Assembly (NCBI GenBank): GCA_046046245.1
Contig: JBJOKE010000034.1
Coordinates: 1 to 34,783, forward strand
Source: UBA4615 sp046046245
GTDB lineage: Bacteria > Pseudomonadota > Gammaproteobacteria > Burkholderiales > Burkholderiaceae_E
Reading direction: 5' to 3'
Length of the DNA stretch: 34,783 nt
Position numbers and translations under genes: made by a program. Below the pieces are notes generated by a model. The model was not told the DNA's origin. It made no database searches and saw only the letters and a program-made list of their open reading frames with translations. Within the stretch, counting starts at the first letter, position 1. The number at the start of each line of letters is the position of its first letter. Positions 23,098 through 31,784 of this stretch are shown one piece after another.

Positions 23098-24183
23098 TCA
23101 GCGGGCAGCGGCGGGGTCGGCCCTCGGCACGGCCCGCGGCGGCGGCATCGCCTCGGCTGCGGCGCCGGACTCGGACCGCGTCGGATCCGTCGGCGCAGCG
23201 GCCGCAGACGGCGCATCGGTCGCGGAACGCGGCGTCCCGTCGGCTTCGAGCAGCACGACTCCCGGCAGACCGGCGCGCAGGATCGCATCGCGGACCGCTT
23301 CGACGGCGGCGGCGCGGGTGAAGCTGCGACGCCAGGCGAGGACCACGCGACGCCGCGGCGCGGGCGGCTCGAACGGTACGTAGGCGATCAGCCCGTCGTC
23401 CCGCGCGCGACCGTCGAGCACCTGCGGCGGCTGTGCGAGCCAGGGCAGCACGGTGATCCCGATGCCGGTCGCCACCATGTGGCGGATCGTCTCGAGCGAC
23501 GAGCCCTCGAAGGTCTTCTGGATCCCCGTGCTCTCCTGCGAGAAGCGCGACAGCTCGGGGCAGACCTCGAGCACGTGGTCGCGGAAGCAGTGACCGGTGC
23601 CCAGCATCAGCATGGTCTGCCGCTTCATCTCCAGCGGCGCGATCTCGCGGCGACGCGCCCACGCGTGGCCGAGCGGCACCGCGACGACGAAGGGCTCGTC
23701 GTACAGCGCGCAGGTGGCGAAGCCCTGGTCGGCGAAGGGCTCGGCGAGGATGGCGACGTCGATGTCGCCCTGGCGCAGCAGCTCGAGCAGCCTGGCGGTG
23801 ACCTGCTCGTGCAGCAGCAGCGGCATCTGCGGCGCGTCGTCGATCACCCGGCGCATCATCCGCGGCAGCAGGTAGGGGCCGATCGTGTGGACCACCCCGA
23901 CGCGCAGCGCGCCGGCGAGCGGGTCCCGGCCCTGCTCGGCGATCTCGCGGATCGTCGCGGTCTCGTCGAGCACGCGCTGGGCCTGCCCGACGATCCGCCG
24001 GCCGATCTCGGTCACCGAGACCTCGACGCCACCGCGCTCGAAGAGCGTGACGCCGAGCTCGTCCTCGAGCTTGCGGATCGCGACCGACAGCGTCGGCTGG
24101 CTCACGTGGCAGGCCTCGGCCGCACGGCCGAAGTGCCGCTCGCGCGCCACCGCCACGATGTACTTGAGCTCGGTGAGCGTCAT
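23098..24183 (-). CDS. oxyR: Hydrogen-peroxide-sensing LysR-type regulator OxyR
   Basis: A 361-residue LysR-type activator and repressor. The N-terminal helix-turn-helix (about 16-40, HFGRAAEACHVSQPTLSVAIRKL split over two helices) is followed by the effector domain. The two redox cysteines fall at Cys199 and Cys208 within GTGHCFRDHVLEVC, the same numbers as in E. coli OxyR, with the conserved TGH preceding them. So disulfide switching should work. It is about 55 residues longer than usual: after residue 306 comes an Ala/Pro/Ser-rich tail with no recognised fold. It is divergent from the carboxymuconolactone-decarboxylase-like gene and upstream of cysM. A TAGAAT -10 lies within 15 bases of the ATG, implying a very short leader. 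Confidence 0.94.
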   Translation of the reverse strand: MTLTELKYIVAVARERHFGRAAEACHVSQPTLSVAIRKLEDELGVTLFERGGVEVSVTEIGRRIVGQAQRVLDETATIREIAEQGRDPLAGALRVGVVHTIGPYLLPRMMRRVIDDAPQMPLLLHEQVTARLLELLRQGDIDVAILAEPFADQGFATCALYDEPFVVAVPLGHAWARRREIAPLEMKRQTMLMLGTGHCFRDHVLEVCPELSRFSQESTGIQKTFEGSSLETIRHMVATGIGITVLPWLAQPPQVLDGRARDDGLIAYVPFEPPAPRRRVVLAWRRSFTRAAAVEAVRDAILRAGLPGVVLLEADGTPRSATDAPSAAAAPTDPTRSESGAAAEAMPPPRAVPRADPAAAR

Positions 24184-24190
24184 GCGGCCG

Positions 24191-24196
24191 ATTCTA
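24191..24196 (-). promoter_or_regulatory. -10 element directly upstream of oxyR
   Basis: The minus strand reads GCTAGAATC, with TAGAAT matching 5/6 of the -10. The start would lie within a few bases of the oxyR ATG (24183), giving a nearly leaderless message. No clear -35. Confidence 0.4.
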
Positions 24197-24342
24197 GCAG
24201 TCGCCCTCGGGCCGCCCGCCGGGCCGGACGGGTGCGTCGATCGGCCGACCCGGGCACCGCGTGGCGCCGTGCGCCCCCGCGTGCGGGCACCGCCCCGGCG
24301 GCCGTGCGATCATCCCGGCGGACCGAACCCTCCCCGTCGCCC

Positions 24343-24882
24343 ATGGCCCGCCTGCCCTACGTTCCCCAGGACCTCGCCGAACCGCGCGAGGTCGTCGACG
24401 CGATCCGTGCCCGCCGCGGCGGTTCGCTGCTGAACCTCGACCGCATCCTGCTGCACAGCCCGCCGGTGGCCGCCGGCTGGAACCGGATGCTCGGCGCGGT
24501 GCGCGCCGACCTCGCGCTGTCGCCGAAGCTGAAGGAACTCGCGATGTGCGTGGTCGCGGTGCTGAACGGCGCCGACTACGAATGGGGCCACCATGCGCCG
24601 CTGTTCGTGCAGGCCGGCGGCACCGACGCGCAGCTCGCCGCGATGCGCGACCCCGAGACCGCGTCGCGGAACGCGGCGCTGTTCGACGCGCCCGAGCGCG
24701 CGGCGCTCGCGCTGTCGGTCGAGATGACCCGGTCGGTGAAGGTCGCCGACGCCACCTTCGCGGCGGTCCGCGCGGCGCTGCCCGACGACCGGCAGGTGTT
24801 CGAGCTGGTGACGGTGATCGCCGCCTACAACATGGTCTCCCGGGTGCTGGTGGCGGTGGGGATCGAGCCCGAAGGGCACTGA
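24343..24882 (+). CDS. Carboxymuconolactone decarboxylase (AhpD-like fold) family protein
   Basis: A 179-residue all-helical protein of the CMD/AhpD superfamily. The diagnostic helix is LKELAMCVVAVLNGADYEWGH (63-83, shown to His83), with Tyr79, Glu80, Trp81, His83 and His84. The CxxC pair of AhpD peroxidases is absent, so it is not a thiol peroxidase of that type; this YEWxxH subgroup is mostly uncharacterised. It lies divergent from oxyR with 159 bases between, a position that invites OxyR control, though no OxyR consensus is evident to me. The upstream open frame is an antisense shadow of oxyR, so the start is set at the ATG where homology begins. The ribosome site is weak. Confidence 0.8.
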   Translation: MARLPYVPQDLAEPREVVDAIRARRGGSLLNLDRILLHSPPVAAGWNRMLGAVRADLALSPKLKELAMCVVAVLNGADYEWGHHAPLFVQAGGTDAQLAAMRDPETASRNAALFDAPERAALALSVEMTRSVKVADATFAAVRAALPDDRQVFELVTVIAAYNMVSRVLVAVGIEPEGH

Positions 24883-24965
24883 CCCCTAGTCCGGCGACGG
24901 CCCGTCCTGCGCGGCCCCGGGCGGGACCACGGCTCCCATCGCCGCGGCCCGCCGCGATCCGCCCC

Positions 24966-25238
24966 TCAGGCGGCCATCGGCAGCGGCGGCAACGCGGCCG
25001 GGTCGTCGTCCGCCCGCCCCGCGGACCGGAGCGCCGCCACGTCCGCGCGGGACCAGCCCAGCCCGGACTGCAGTTGCTCGTCGGACAGCCGGAGCAGCCT
25101 GTGCCGGATGCGCGACTTCGCGGGATCGAGGCCGGGTCGGGTGAGGCGGGCCACCAGCGCCGCGCGCGGGGAGCTCGCCGACCGCAGCCGTGGGCCTGCG
25201 GACGCCGGGGTGCGATGGGCGGGGAGCGGTACGGCCAT
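24966..25238 (-). CDS. Small protein with DUF1127-like C-terminal motif
   Basis: A 90-residue basic protein. The first half is Ala/Pro/Arg-rich and disordered-looking. The second half (about 45-75) reads RIRHRLLRLSDEQLQSGLGWSRADVAALR, split here as RIRHRLLRLSDEQLQS and GLGWSRADVAALR, which resembles the LxxLxDxxLxDIGLSRxDI core of DUF1127 proteins. Those small Arg-rich proteins act in RNA and phosphate or stress metabolism in alphaproteobacteria. The match is by eye and imperfect. A strong ribosome site (AGGAGA, 5-6 bases before the ATG) supports it as a real gene. It lies between the CMD gene (convergent) and recG (same strand, 203 bases upstream). Confidence 0.62.
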   Translation of the reverse strand: MAVPLPAHRTPASAGPRLRSASSPRAALVARLTRPGLDPAKSRIRHRLLRLSDEQLQSGLGWSRADVAALRSAGRADDDPAALPPLPMAA

Positions 25239-25441
25239 GGTGTCTCCTGGTGCGCACCGGTGGCCGGTCGGCCTGTTTTCGCGGTGCGTCAAGCCGTTAT
25301 CGACGCTTCCACGGCCGCCTTGAGGTCCGCGCGCCGCCGTCCGTCCCGATCCGCCGGCCGTCGATCCGCGCGCGGTCTGCTGCCGGAGCCGCACGCACCT
25401 GAACGGCTCCGTCGCGGCGTCTCGAACCGGCGTTGCGCGGG

Positions 25442-27448
25442 TCAGGCCTTCAGGAACTCCTCCCGGCCCGCCAGCCAGCGCTCGAGGTGCGCGTCGACGG
25501 CCGCGGCCGGCCCGGCGAGCATCGCCGCGGCCTCGTCGCGGGCGGCCTCCACCAGCACGGCGTCGCGCTCCAGGTCGGCGAAACGCAGCAGCGACAGGCC
25601 CGACTGGCGCGCGCCGAGGAACTCGCCCGGCCCGCGCAGCTGCAGGTCGCGCCGCGCGATCTCGAAGCCGTCGGTGGTCTCGTACATGGTCCGCAGCCGC
25701 TCGCGCGCGTTCGGCGACAGGGGCGGGCGGTAGAGCAGCACGCAGACGCTCTCCGCGGTCCCGCGGCCCACGCGGCCGCGCAGCTGGTGCAGCTGCGCGA
25801 GTCCGAAGCGTTCGGCATGCTCGATCACCATCAGCGACGCGTTCGGCACGTCGACGCCCACCTCGATCACCGTCGTCGCCACCAGCACGTGGACCTCGCC
25901 GCGCGAGAAGGCGTCCATCGTCGCCGCCTTCTCGGCCGCGGGCTGGCGACCGTGGACGAGGCCGACGGCCAGCGCGTCGAGCTCGCCGGTCAGCTGCGCG
26001 TGGGTATCGATCGCGGTCTGCAGGTCGAGCGCCTCGGACTCCTCGATCAGCGGACACACCCAGTAGGCCTGCCGCCCCTGCGAGACCGCGGCACGGACGC
26101 GGTCGACGACCTCCTCGCGGCGACCGTCGGCGACGAGCTTGGTCACCACCGGCGTGCGGCCCGGCGGCAGCTCGTCGATCACCGACACGTCGAGGTCCGC
26201 GTAGTACGTCATCGCGAGGGTCCGCGGGATCGGCGTCGCGCTCATCATCAGCTGGTGGGGCAGCGTCTCGCCGCGGCCGGCGCGCAGCGCGAGCCGCTGG
26301 GCGACGCCGAAGCGGTGCTGCTCGTCGACGATCGCCAGGCCGAGCCGCGGCAGCTCGACCGACTCCTCGACCAGCGCGTGCGTGCCCACCAGCAGGTCGA
26401 CCTCGCCGGCGGCCGCGGCGGCGCGGACCTTGCGCTTGTTCGCCGGCGTGAGCGAGCCGGACAGCCATGCGACACGCACGCCGAGCGGCTCGAGCCAGGG
26501 CACGAGCTTGCGGAAGTGCTGCTCGGCGAGGATTTCGGTGGGCGCCATCAGCGCCGCCTGCCGGCCGCTGCCGATCGCCTGCATCGCGGCGAGCGCCGCG
26601 ATCACCGTCTTGCCGCTGCCGACGTCGCCCTGCAGCAGCCGGTTCATCGGCTCGCCGCCGGCGAGGTCGCGCGAGACCTCGGTCCATGCGCGTCGCTGCG
26701 CGCCGGTCAGCGCGAAGGGCAGCGCGCCGAGCAGCTTCGCCGGGCCGTCGGCGTCGGGCAGCGGCACGGCGCGCTGTCGGGCCCGGGCGGCGCGCGCGCG
26801 CCGCAGCGACAGCTGCTGCGCGAGCAGCTCCTCGAAGATCAGCCGGCGCCACGCGGGGTGACTGCGGTCCTCGAAGGCCGACAGCGGCGCGTCGGGCGGC
26901 GGCCGGTGGATCAGCCGCAGCGAGGCCATCAGCGGCGGCAGGCCCAGGCGCTCGGCGGTGCCGGCCCGCAGCGTGTCGTCCCAGTCGGCGCGGTCGAGCG
27001 CGTCGAGCACGGTACGGCGCAGCTCGACCTGGCCGATGCCGGCCACCGTCGGATAGACCGGCGTGAGCCGCTGCGGCAGCCGCTCGCCGGGCGAGGCCAT
27101 CCGGTAGCGCGGATGGACCATCTCCAGCCCGAACAGCCCGCCCCGGACATCGCCGTGCGCGCGCACGCGGCGGCCGGGCTGCAGCTGCGCGACCTGCGAC
27201 GGATAGAAGTGCAGGAAGCGCAGCGAGATCGAGCCGGTGCCGTCGTCGAGCTCGACCTGCAGCATCTTCCGCGGCCGCGGGACGACCTCGGCGCGGACCA
27301 CCTCGCCGGCGACCTGGCAGGTCTCGCCGGCGCGGGCCTCGCCGATCGGCACGATCCGGGTCTCGTCCTCGTAGCGCAGCGGCAGGTGCAGCAGCAGGTC
27401 CGCCTCGCGGCGGATGCCCAGCTTCGCGAAGCGCGCGAGGTCGGTCAC
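25442..27448 (-). CDS. recG: ATP-dependent DNA helicase RecG
   Basis: A double-strand DNA translocase that remodels stalled forks and Holliday junctions. It has 668 residues. The wedge/OB domain is at about 25-120 (HLPLRYEDET, then IHPxYR-like MVHPRYRM), Walker A is GDVGSGKT (274-281), the DEQH box is at 375-378 followed by RFG, motif III is MSATPIPRTLA near 400, and QLRGRVGRG carries motif VI. Compared with E. coli (693 residues) the short N-terminal helical stretch is reduced. The start is GTG at 27448: the frame is closed by a stop at 27478-27476 and no other start lies between. It begins 13 bases after ridA, so the two are probably co-transcribed. Confidence 0.96.
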   Translation of the reverse strand: MTDLARFAKLGIRREADLLLHLPLRYEDETRIVPIGEARAGETCQVAGEVVRAEVVPRPRKMLQVELDDGTGSISLRFLHFYPSQVAQLQPGRRVRAHGDVRGGLFGLEMVHPRYRMASPGERLPQRLTPVYPTVAGIGQVELRRTVLDALDRADWDDTLRAGTAERLGLPPLMASLRLIHRPPPDAPLSAFEDRSHPAWRRLIFEELLAQQLSLRRARAARARQRAVPLPDADGPAKLLGALPFALTGAQRRAWTEVSRDLAGGEPMNRLLQGDVGSGKTVIAALAAMQAIGSGRQAALMAPTEILAEQHFRKLVPWLEPLGVRVAWLSGSLTPANKRKVRAAAAAGEVDLLVGTHALVEESVELPRLGLAIVDEQHRFGVAQRLALRAGRGETLPHQLMMSATPIPRTLAMTYYADLDVSVIDELPPGRTPVVTKLVADGRREEVVDRVRAAVSQGRQAYWVCPLIEESEALDLQTAIDTHAQLTGELDALAVGLVHGRQPAAEKAATMDAFSRGEVHVLVATTVIEVGVDVPNASLMVIEHAERFGLAQLHQLRGRVGRGTAESVCVLLYRPPLSPNARERLRTMYETTDGFEIARRDLQLRGPGEFLGARQSGLSLLRFADLERDAVLVEAARDEAAAMLAGPAAAVDAHLERWLAGREEFLKA

Positions 27449-27461
27449 CGGAGCGCGGATC

Positions 27462-27842
27462 TCAGGGCAGGACCATCACCGCCTCGACCTCGAACTGCGC
27501 GCCGCGCGGCAGGCTGGAGATACCGACGGTCGAGCGCGCCGGATACGGCTGCGAGAAGTGCTGTTGCATGATCTCGTTGACCTTCGGGAAGTGCGACAGG
27601 TCGGTGAGGAACAGCGTCAGCTTCACCACGTCGGACAGCGAGCCGCCGGCCGCCTCGGCCACCGCCTTGAGGTTGCGGAACGCGCGGTCCACCTGGGCGT
27701 CGAAGCCCTCGACCAGCTGTCCGCTGGCCGGATCGAGCGCGATCTGGCCCGACAGGTAGACGGTGTTGCCGGCCTTCACGGCCTGCGAGTAGGGGCCGAT
27801 CGCCGCGGGGGCGCCGGCCGTCGAGACGATGGTCTTGCTCAT
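27462..27842 (-). CDS. ridA: RidA-family reactive-intermediate (enamine/imine) deaminase
   Basis: A 126-residue trimeric protein that hydrolyses 2-aminoacrylate and related reactive enamines released by PLP enzymes. Family features are GPYSQAV (16-22), VYLSGQIALDP (28-38), the catalytic Arg103 (PARSTVGI) and Glu120 near the C-terminus, all present. ATG 27842 has GAGGAG about 7 bases upstream, so the 27-residue upstream extension of the open frame is rejected. A TACCAT -10-like hexamer lies at 27872-27867. It probably heads a ridA-recG transcript. Confidence 0.93.
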   Translation of the reverse strand: MSKTIVSTAGAPAAIGPYSQAVKAGNTVYLSGQIALDPASGQLVEGFDAQVDRAFRNLKAVAEAAGGSLSDVVKLTLFLTDLSHFPKVNEIMQQHFSQPYPARSTVGISSLPRGAQFEVEAVMVLP

Positions 27843-27938
27843 CGGGACTCCTCGGGGAAGGTCCGGATGGTAGCCGAAGCATGGCGGCTGGCCGGCGCGG
27901 GGCCCGCGGCGGCCGCCGGCCACGCGCCCGCTTCGCCC

Positions 27939-29810
27939 TCAGATCGCGACCTTGCTGCCCAGCTCCACCACCGCGGTGTTCGGCAGCTTCAGGAAGTCGG
28001 CCGCCGAGCTCGCGTTGCGGTGCATCTGCGCGAACAGCCGCTCGCGCCACGGCGCCATCCCGTCGCCCAGCGTCGGCATCACGATGTCGCGCGACAGGAA
28101 GTAGCTGGTCTGCAGCGGCTCGAGCGGCACGCCGCGGGCGCGCAGCGGTTCGAGCGCCGCGGGCAGGTCGGGATCGTCCTTGAAGCCGTAGTGGACGACG
28201 ACCTTCCAGGCGTCGTGCCCGAGGGCCTCGACCTCGAGCCGCTCGCCGGGGTCGACCCACGGCACCTCGTGGCTGCGGACCGTGGCGAACACCAGGTGCC
28301 GATGCAGCACGCGGTTGTGGCGCAGGTTGTGCAGCAGCGCGTTCGGCACGCGGCCCGGCGTCGCCGACAGGAAGACCGCGGTGGTCTCGGCGCGCGGCGG
28401 CGGATCGACGAAGACCGACTCGAGGAAGGGGCCGAGCTCGACCGACTGCGACGCGAGCGCGTCCGACAGCAGGCGCCGGCCCCGGTGCCAGGTGGTCATC
28501 AGCAGGAAGACCGCAGCGCCGATCGCGAGCGGGAACCAGCCACCATCGAACAGCTTCAGCAGGTTCGACGAGAAGAACGCGACATCGATCACCAGGAACG
28601 TGCCCGTGGCCGCGAGACACAGCGGCAGCGGATAGCCCCAGCCCCAGCGGATCACGAAGAAGGTCAGCACGGTGGTGATCAGCATGTCGAGCGTGACCGC
28701 GATGCCGTAGGCCGCGGCGAGGTTGCTGGAACTGCGGAACAGGCCCACCGCGAGGACGATCGCCACGAACAGCCCCCAGTTCACGAACGGCAGGTAGACC
28801 TGCCCCGTCTCGCGGACCGAGGTGTGCTGCACCTGCAGCCGCGGCAGGTAGCCGAGCTGGATCACCTGCCGCGTGACGCTGAAGGCGCCGGTGATCAGCG
28901 CCTGCGACGCGATCACCGTCGCCGCGGTCGCGAGCACGACCAGCGGCACCAGCGCCCAGGCCGGCGCGAGCCGGAAGAACGGACTGTCGACCGCCGAGGG
29001 ATCGGCGAGCAGCAGCGCGCCCTGGCCGAAGTAGTTGACCAGCAGCGCCGGCATCACCACCGCGAACCATGCGAGGCGGATCGGTGTCCGGCCGAAGTGG
29101 CCCATGTCGGCGTACAGCGCCTCGCCGCCGGTCACGCAGAGCACCACCGCGCCGAGCATCACGAAGGTGGTGCCCGGCTGCGCCACGACGAAGCGCAGCG
29201 CGTGGTGCGGGCTCAGTGCCCCGAGGATTTCCGGATGGGCGACGATGGCCGGCACGCCGAGCGCGGCGATCGACGCGAACCAGACCAGCGTGACCGGCCC
29301 GAAGAGGCGGCCGATGCCCGCCGTGCCGTGCTTCTGGACCGCGAACAGCGCGAGCAGGATGCCGAGCGTGACCGGCAGCACCAGCGGGTGCAGCGCCGGC
29401 GAGACCACCTCCAGGCCCTCGACCGCCGACAGCACCGAGATCGCCGGCGTGATGACGCCATCGCCGTAGAACAGGCAGGTCCCGAAGATGCCGACGCCGA
29501 ACAGCGCGGCACGCAGCCGCGGCCTGTCCTTCACCGCCTGCGAGGCCAGCGCGAGCATCGCCACCAGCCCGCCCTCGCCGCGGTTGTCCGCGCGCAGCAC
29601 CAGGGTCACGTACTTCAGCGACACGACCATCGTCAGCGTCCAGACGAAGATCGACAGCACGCCGAGCACGTTGTCGGGCGTGATCGGGACATGGCCGCTG
29701 TGGAAGGTCTCCTTGACCGCGTAGAGGACGCTGGTGCCGATGTCGCCATAGACGACGCCGATGGCGCCGAGCGTCAGGGCACCGAGGGAGGAACGCGAGT
29801 CGGAGGACAT
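27939..29810 (-). CDS. kup: Low-affinity potassium/proton symporter Kup
   Basis: Constitutive K+ uptake in the inner membrane. It has 623 residues, matching E. coli Kup (622). The signature VYGDIGTSVLYAVKETF (20-36) lies in the first transmembrane helix, and LKYVTLVLRADNRGEGGLVAML (65-86, split by a conserved Asn-Arg-Gly-Glu-Gly) follows helix 2. About twelve hydrophobic segments continue to residue 450, then a cytosolic C-terminal domain of some 170 residues. No truncation is seen. It stands between ridA (gap 96 bases) and the amidase (120 bases), all on the minus strand. Its own ribosome site is weak. Confidence 0.95.
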   Translation of the reverse strand: MSSDSRSSLGALTLGAIGVVYGDIGTSVLYAVKETFHSGHVPITPDNVLGVLSIFVWTLTMVVSLKYVTLVLRADNRGEGGLVAMLALASQAVKDRPRLRAALFGVGIFGTCLFYGDGVITPAISVLSAVEGLEVVSPALHPLVLPVTLGILLALFAVQKHGTAGIGRLFGPVTLVWFASIAALGVPAIVAHPEILGALSPHHALRFVVAQPGTTFVMLGAVVLCVTGGEALYADMGHFGRTPIRLAWFAVVMPALLVNYFGQGALLLADPSAVDSPFFRLAPAWALVPLVVLATAATVIASQALITGAFSVTRQVIQLGYLPRLQVQHTSVRETGQVYLPFVNWGLFVAIVLAVGLFRSSSNLAAAYGIAVTLDMLITTVLTFFVIRWGWGYPLPLCLAATGTFLVIDVAFFSSNLLKLFDGGWFPLAIGAAVFLLMTTWHRGRRLLSDALASQSVELGPFLESVFVDPPPRAETTAVFLSATPGRVPNALLHNLRHNRVLHRHLVFATVRSHEVPWVDPGERLEVEALGHDAWKVVVHYGFKDDPDLPAALEPLRARGVPLEPLQTSYFLSRDIVMPTLGDGMAPWRERLFAQMHRNASSAADFLKLPNTAVVELGSKVAI

Positions 29811-29930
29811 GCGGAGCGCGGCGCGTCCGGTGGCCGCGCCGTCGTGGTCTCGATGCCGCGCATCATCCGCCGGGCCGACGGCGCACGGGTGAGGCGCGCG
29901 TGACAGCGCCCCGGGCCGCCTTGACCGGGA

Positions 29931-31349
29931 TCAAGCCGCGGCGATGCGGGGGTCGATCGGCACGCCGACACCCGCCGCCCGCTCGATCGCCTCGGCCGCA
30001 TCGAGGACGGTGTCCTCGCGGAAGCGGCGACCGATGACCTGGACGCCCATGGGCAGCCCGTCGGCGTGTCCGATCGGCACCGAGACCGACGGCAGCCCGA
30101 GGAACGCGGTCGCGAACAGCCAGGCGTGCGAGCGGTACAGGCGGTCGACGTCCGCGTCGTCGCCGACGTCGACGCCGTAGGGCAGCGCGGGCTCGGTGGC
30201 CACCGGGCAGAGCACCAGCGGATGGCGCGCCATGAAGCCCTGCCAGCGGCGCAGGAAGGTCGCGCGCGACGCGGTGAGCCGCATCAGCGACGCGGCGTCG
30301 AGCACCGGCGTGCGGCGCATCATCCCGGCCATCGCCCGGCGGGCGAGCTCGTCGCCGAGGCGCTCGAGCACCGGCACGACCGTGTGCCGCGCCTCGCCCT
30401 GCGCGAAGTCGTTCCAGGCCCGGGCCGACTCGGCCACGTCGGGCGGGTCGGCGGACTCGACCAGGTAGCCTGCGGCCTCGAGGATCGCGGCCGCGCGATG
30501 CAGCGCGTCGCGGACCGCGGGGTCGACGCCGGTGCCGAGCGGGTCGACCGACAGCGCGACGCGGACGGGCCGCGCGAGCGGCTCGCCGGCGAGCGGCGCC
30601 GGCACCTGCCACGGGTCGCGCCAGTCGGACGCGGCCAGCGCCGCGAGCGCGAGCCGCGTGTCGGCGACGGTCCGCGTGATCGCGCCCTGGACCGACACCC
30701 ACTGCAGCGCGAGCGGCCGCTCGCCCGGCGCCGACGGGTTGAACGCCGGCACGCGGCCGAACGACGGCCGCAGGCCCACGGTCCCGGTGCAGCAGGCCGG
30801 GTAGCGGATCGAACCGCCGCCGTCGTTGCCGTGGCCGATCGGCCCCATGCCCGTCGCGACCGCGACCGCCGCGCCGCCGCTGGAGCCGCCGGGGGTGCGG
30901 TCGGCACGCCACGGGTTCAGCGTGCGGCCGTGCAGGTCGTTGTCGGTGTACCAGCGCATCGAGAACGCCGGCGTGTTCGTGCGGCCGACGATGACCGCGC
31001 CCGCGCGCCGCAGGTTCGCGACCGGCGGGCTGTCCTCGGCGGCGACCGCATCGGCGAAGGCGACGACGCCGTTCGTGGTCGGCAGCCCTGCCTGGTCGAC
31101 GTTGACCTTGGTGGTGACCGGCACGCCGTGCAGCGGTCCGAGGGGCTCGCCCGCGAGCACCGCGCGGTCGGCCGCGTCGGCGGCGGCGAGCGCGGCCTCG
31201 GGCTGGACGGAGACCACGGCGTTGACCGCCGGGTTGACCGCGTCGATGCGCTCGAGCACGGCGCGCACGGCGTCGCGGCTGGACACGCGGCCCGCGGCGA
31301 TCGCGGCGGCGAGGTCGACGGCGGTCCACCGCCACAGGGGTTCGTTCAT
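29931..31349 (-). CDS. Amidase signature family hydrolase
   Basis: A 472-residue amidase with the Ser-cisSer-Lys triad: Lys81 (VTTKVNVDQ), Ser156 (PGGSSGG) and nucleophile Ser180 (GGGSIRYPA). The nucleophile loop reads GNDGGGSIR rather than the common GSDTGGSIR, so it lacks the Thr. GatA-type neighbours (gatB, gatC) are absent, so a free amidase acting on a small amide is more likely than the tRNA amidotransferase subunit. The ATG at 31349 is where the family N-terminus begins; the longer frame upstream runs through the HNH gene. A TAGAGT -10 lies 44-49 bases upstream. Substrate unknown. Confidence 0.9.
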   Translation of the reverse strand: MNEPLWRWTAVDLAAAIAAGRVSSRDAVRAVLERIDAVNPAVNAVVSVQPEAALAAADAADRAVLAGEPLGPLHGVPVTTKVNVDQAGLPTTNGVVAFADAVAAEDSPPVANLRRAGAVIVGRTNTPAFSMRWYTDNDLHGRTLNPWRADRTPGGSSGGAAVAVATGMGPIGHGNDGGGSIRYPACCTGTVGLRPSFGRVPAFNPSAPGERPLALQWVSVQGAITRTVADTRLALAALAASDWRDPWQVPAPLAGEPLARPVRVALSVDPLGTGVDPAVRDALHRAAAILEAAGYLVESADPPDVAESARAWNDFAQGEARHTVVPVLERLGDELARRAMAGMMRRTPVLDAASLMRLTASRATFLRRWQGFMARHPLVLCPVATEPALPYGVDVGDDADVDRLYRSHAWLFATAFLGLPSVSVPIGHADGLPMGVQVIGRRFREDTVLDAAEAIERAAGVGVPIDPRIAAA

Positions 31350-31392
31350 CGTCGGGCGTCCGGGACAGCCGCCGGGGGCGCGGCCACGGCCG

Positions 31393-31398
31393 ACTCTA
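31393..31398 (-). promoter_or_regulatory. -10 element upstream of the amidase gene
   Basis: The minus strand reads GCTAGAGTC, with TAGAGT (4/6) as a -10 and a leader of about 37 bases. It is a one-base variant of the GCTAGAATC element found before the SDR gene and oxyR. Confidence 0.35.
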
Positions 31399-31410
31399 GC
31401 GCACCCGCCC

Positions 31411-31764
31411 TCACCGCCCGCGCAGCCGCTTCGTCCTGCGCGAGCCGTCGTAGAAGGTCGGCGGCCGCCGCGCGACCCAGCGCACGAAGCCCTCGATCTC
31501 GGGATGGGCGCGCAGCGCGGCCCAGTCGTCGCCCGACGCCGCGAGCTCGCGCTCGGTGAAGGTCGCGTGCAGCTTGCGGTGGCAGATCCGGTGCATCGGC
31601 ACCGTGGCCGTGCCGCCGAGCGCCTTCGGCACCGGGTGGTGGAGGTCCGTGCTCGGGCCCTCGGGCAGCGGCCGCCCGCACAGCGGACAGGCGCGCGCCG
31701 GGGCCGGGACCGCATGCGCGGGAACCGCCTCGGCGGAGACCCGCAGCGAACGTCTGGCAACCAT
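31411..31764 (-). CDS. HNH endonuclease domain protein
   Basis: A 117-residue single-domain protein. A CPLC zinc knuckle (26-29) is followed by DLHHPVPKALGG, with the HH pair and Asn/His-region of the HNH motif, and then HRICHRKLHATFTE, which supplies the second metal and zinc ligands. This is the compact HNH fold of restriction-like or repair-associated nucleases. The C-terminal part (VRWVARRPPTFYDGSRR) is basic. There is no partner restriction, phage terminase or toxin gene nearby, so the role is unclear; it may be a free-standing nuclease. It is divergent from the UvrA-family gene with 64 bases between. ATG 31764 is the best start although its ribosome site is poor. Confidence 0.82.
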   Translation of the reverse strand: MVARRSLRVSAEAVPAHAVPAPARACPLCGRPLPEGPSTDLHHPVPKALGGTATVPMHRICHRKLHATFTERELAASGDDWAALRAHPEIEGFVRWVARRPPTFYDGSRRTKRLRGR

Positions 31765-31784
31765 GGTCGGGGGGCGCTTTCCCG

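Noticed and set aside
31040..31120. GTTGAC/GTCAAC-like words inside the amidase gene as further MarR operators
   Set aside because: Only half-sites within coding sequence and no inverted partner at the right spacing.
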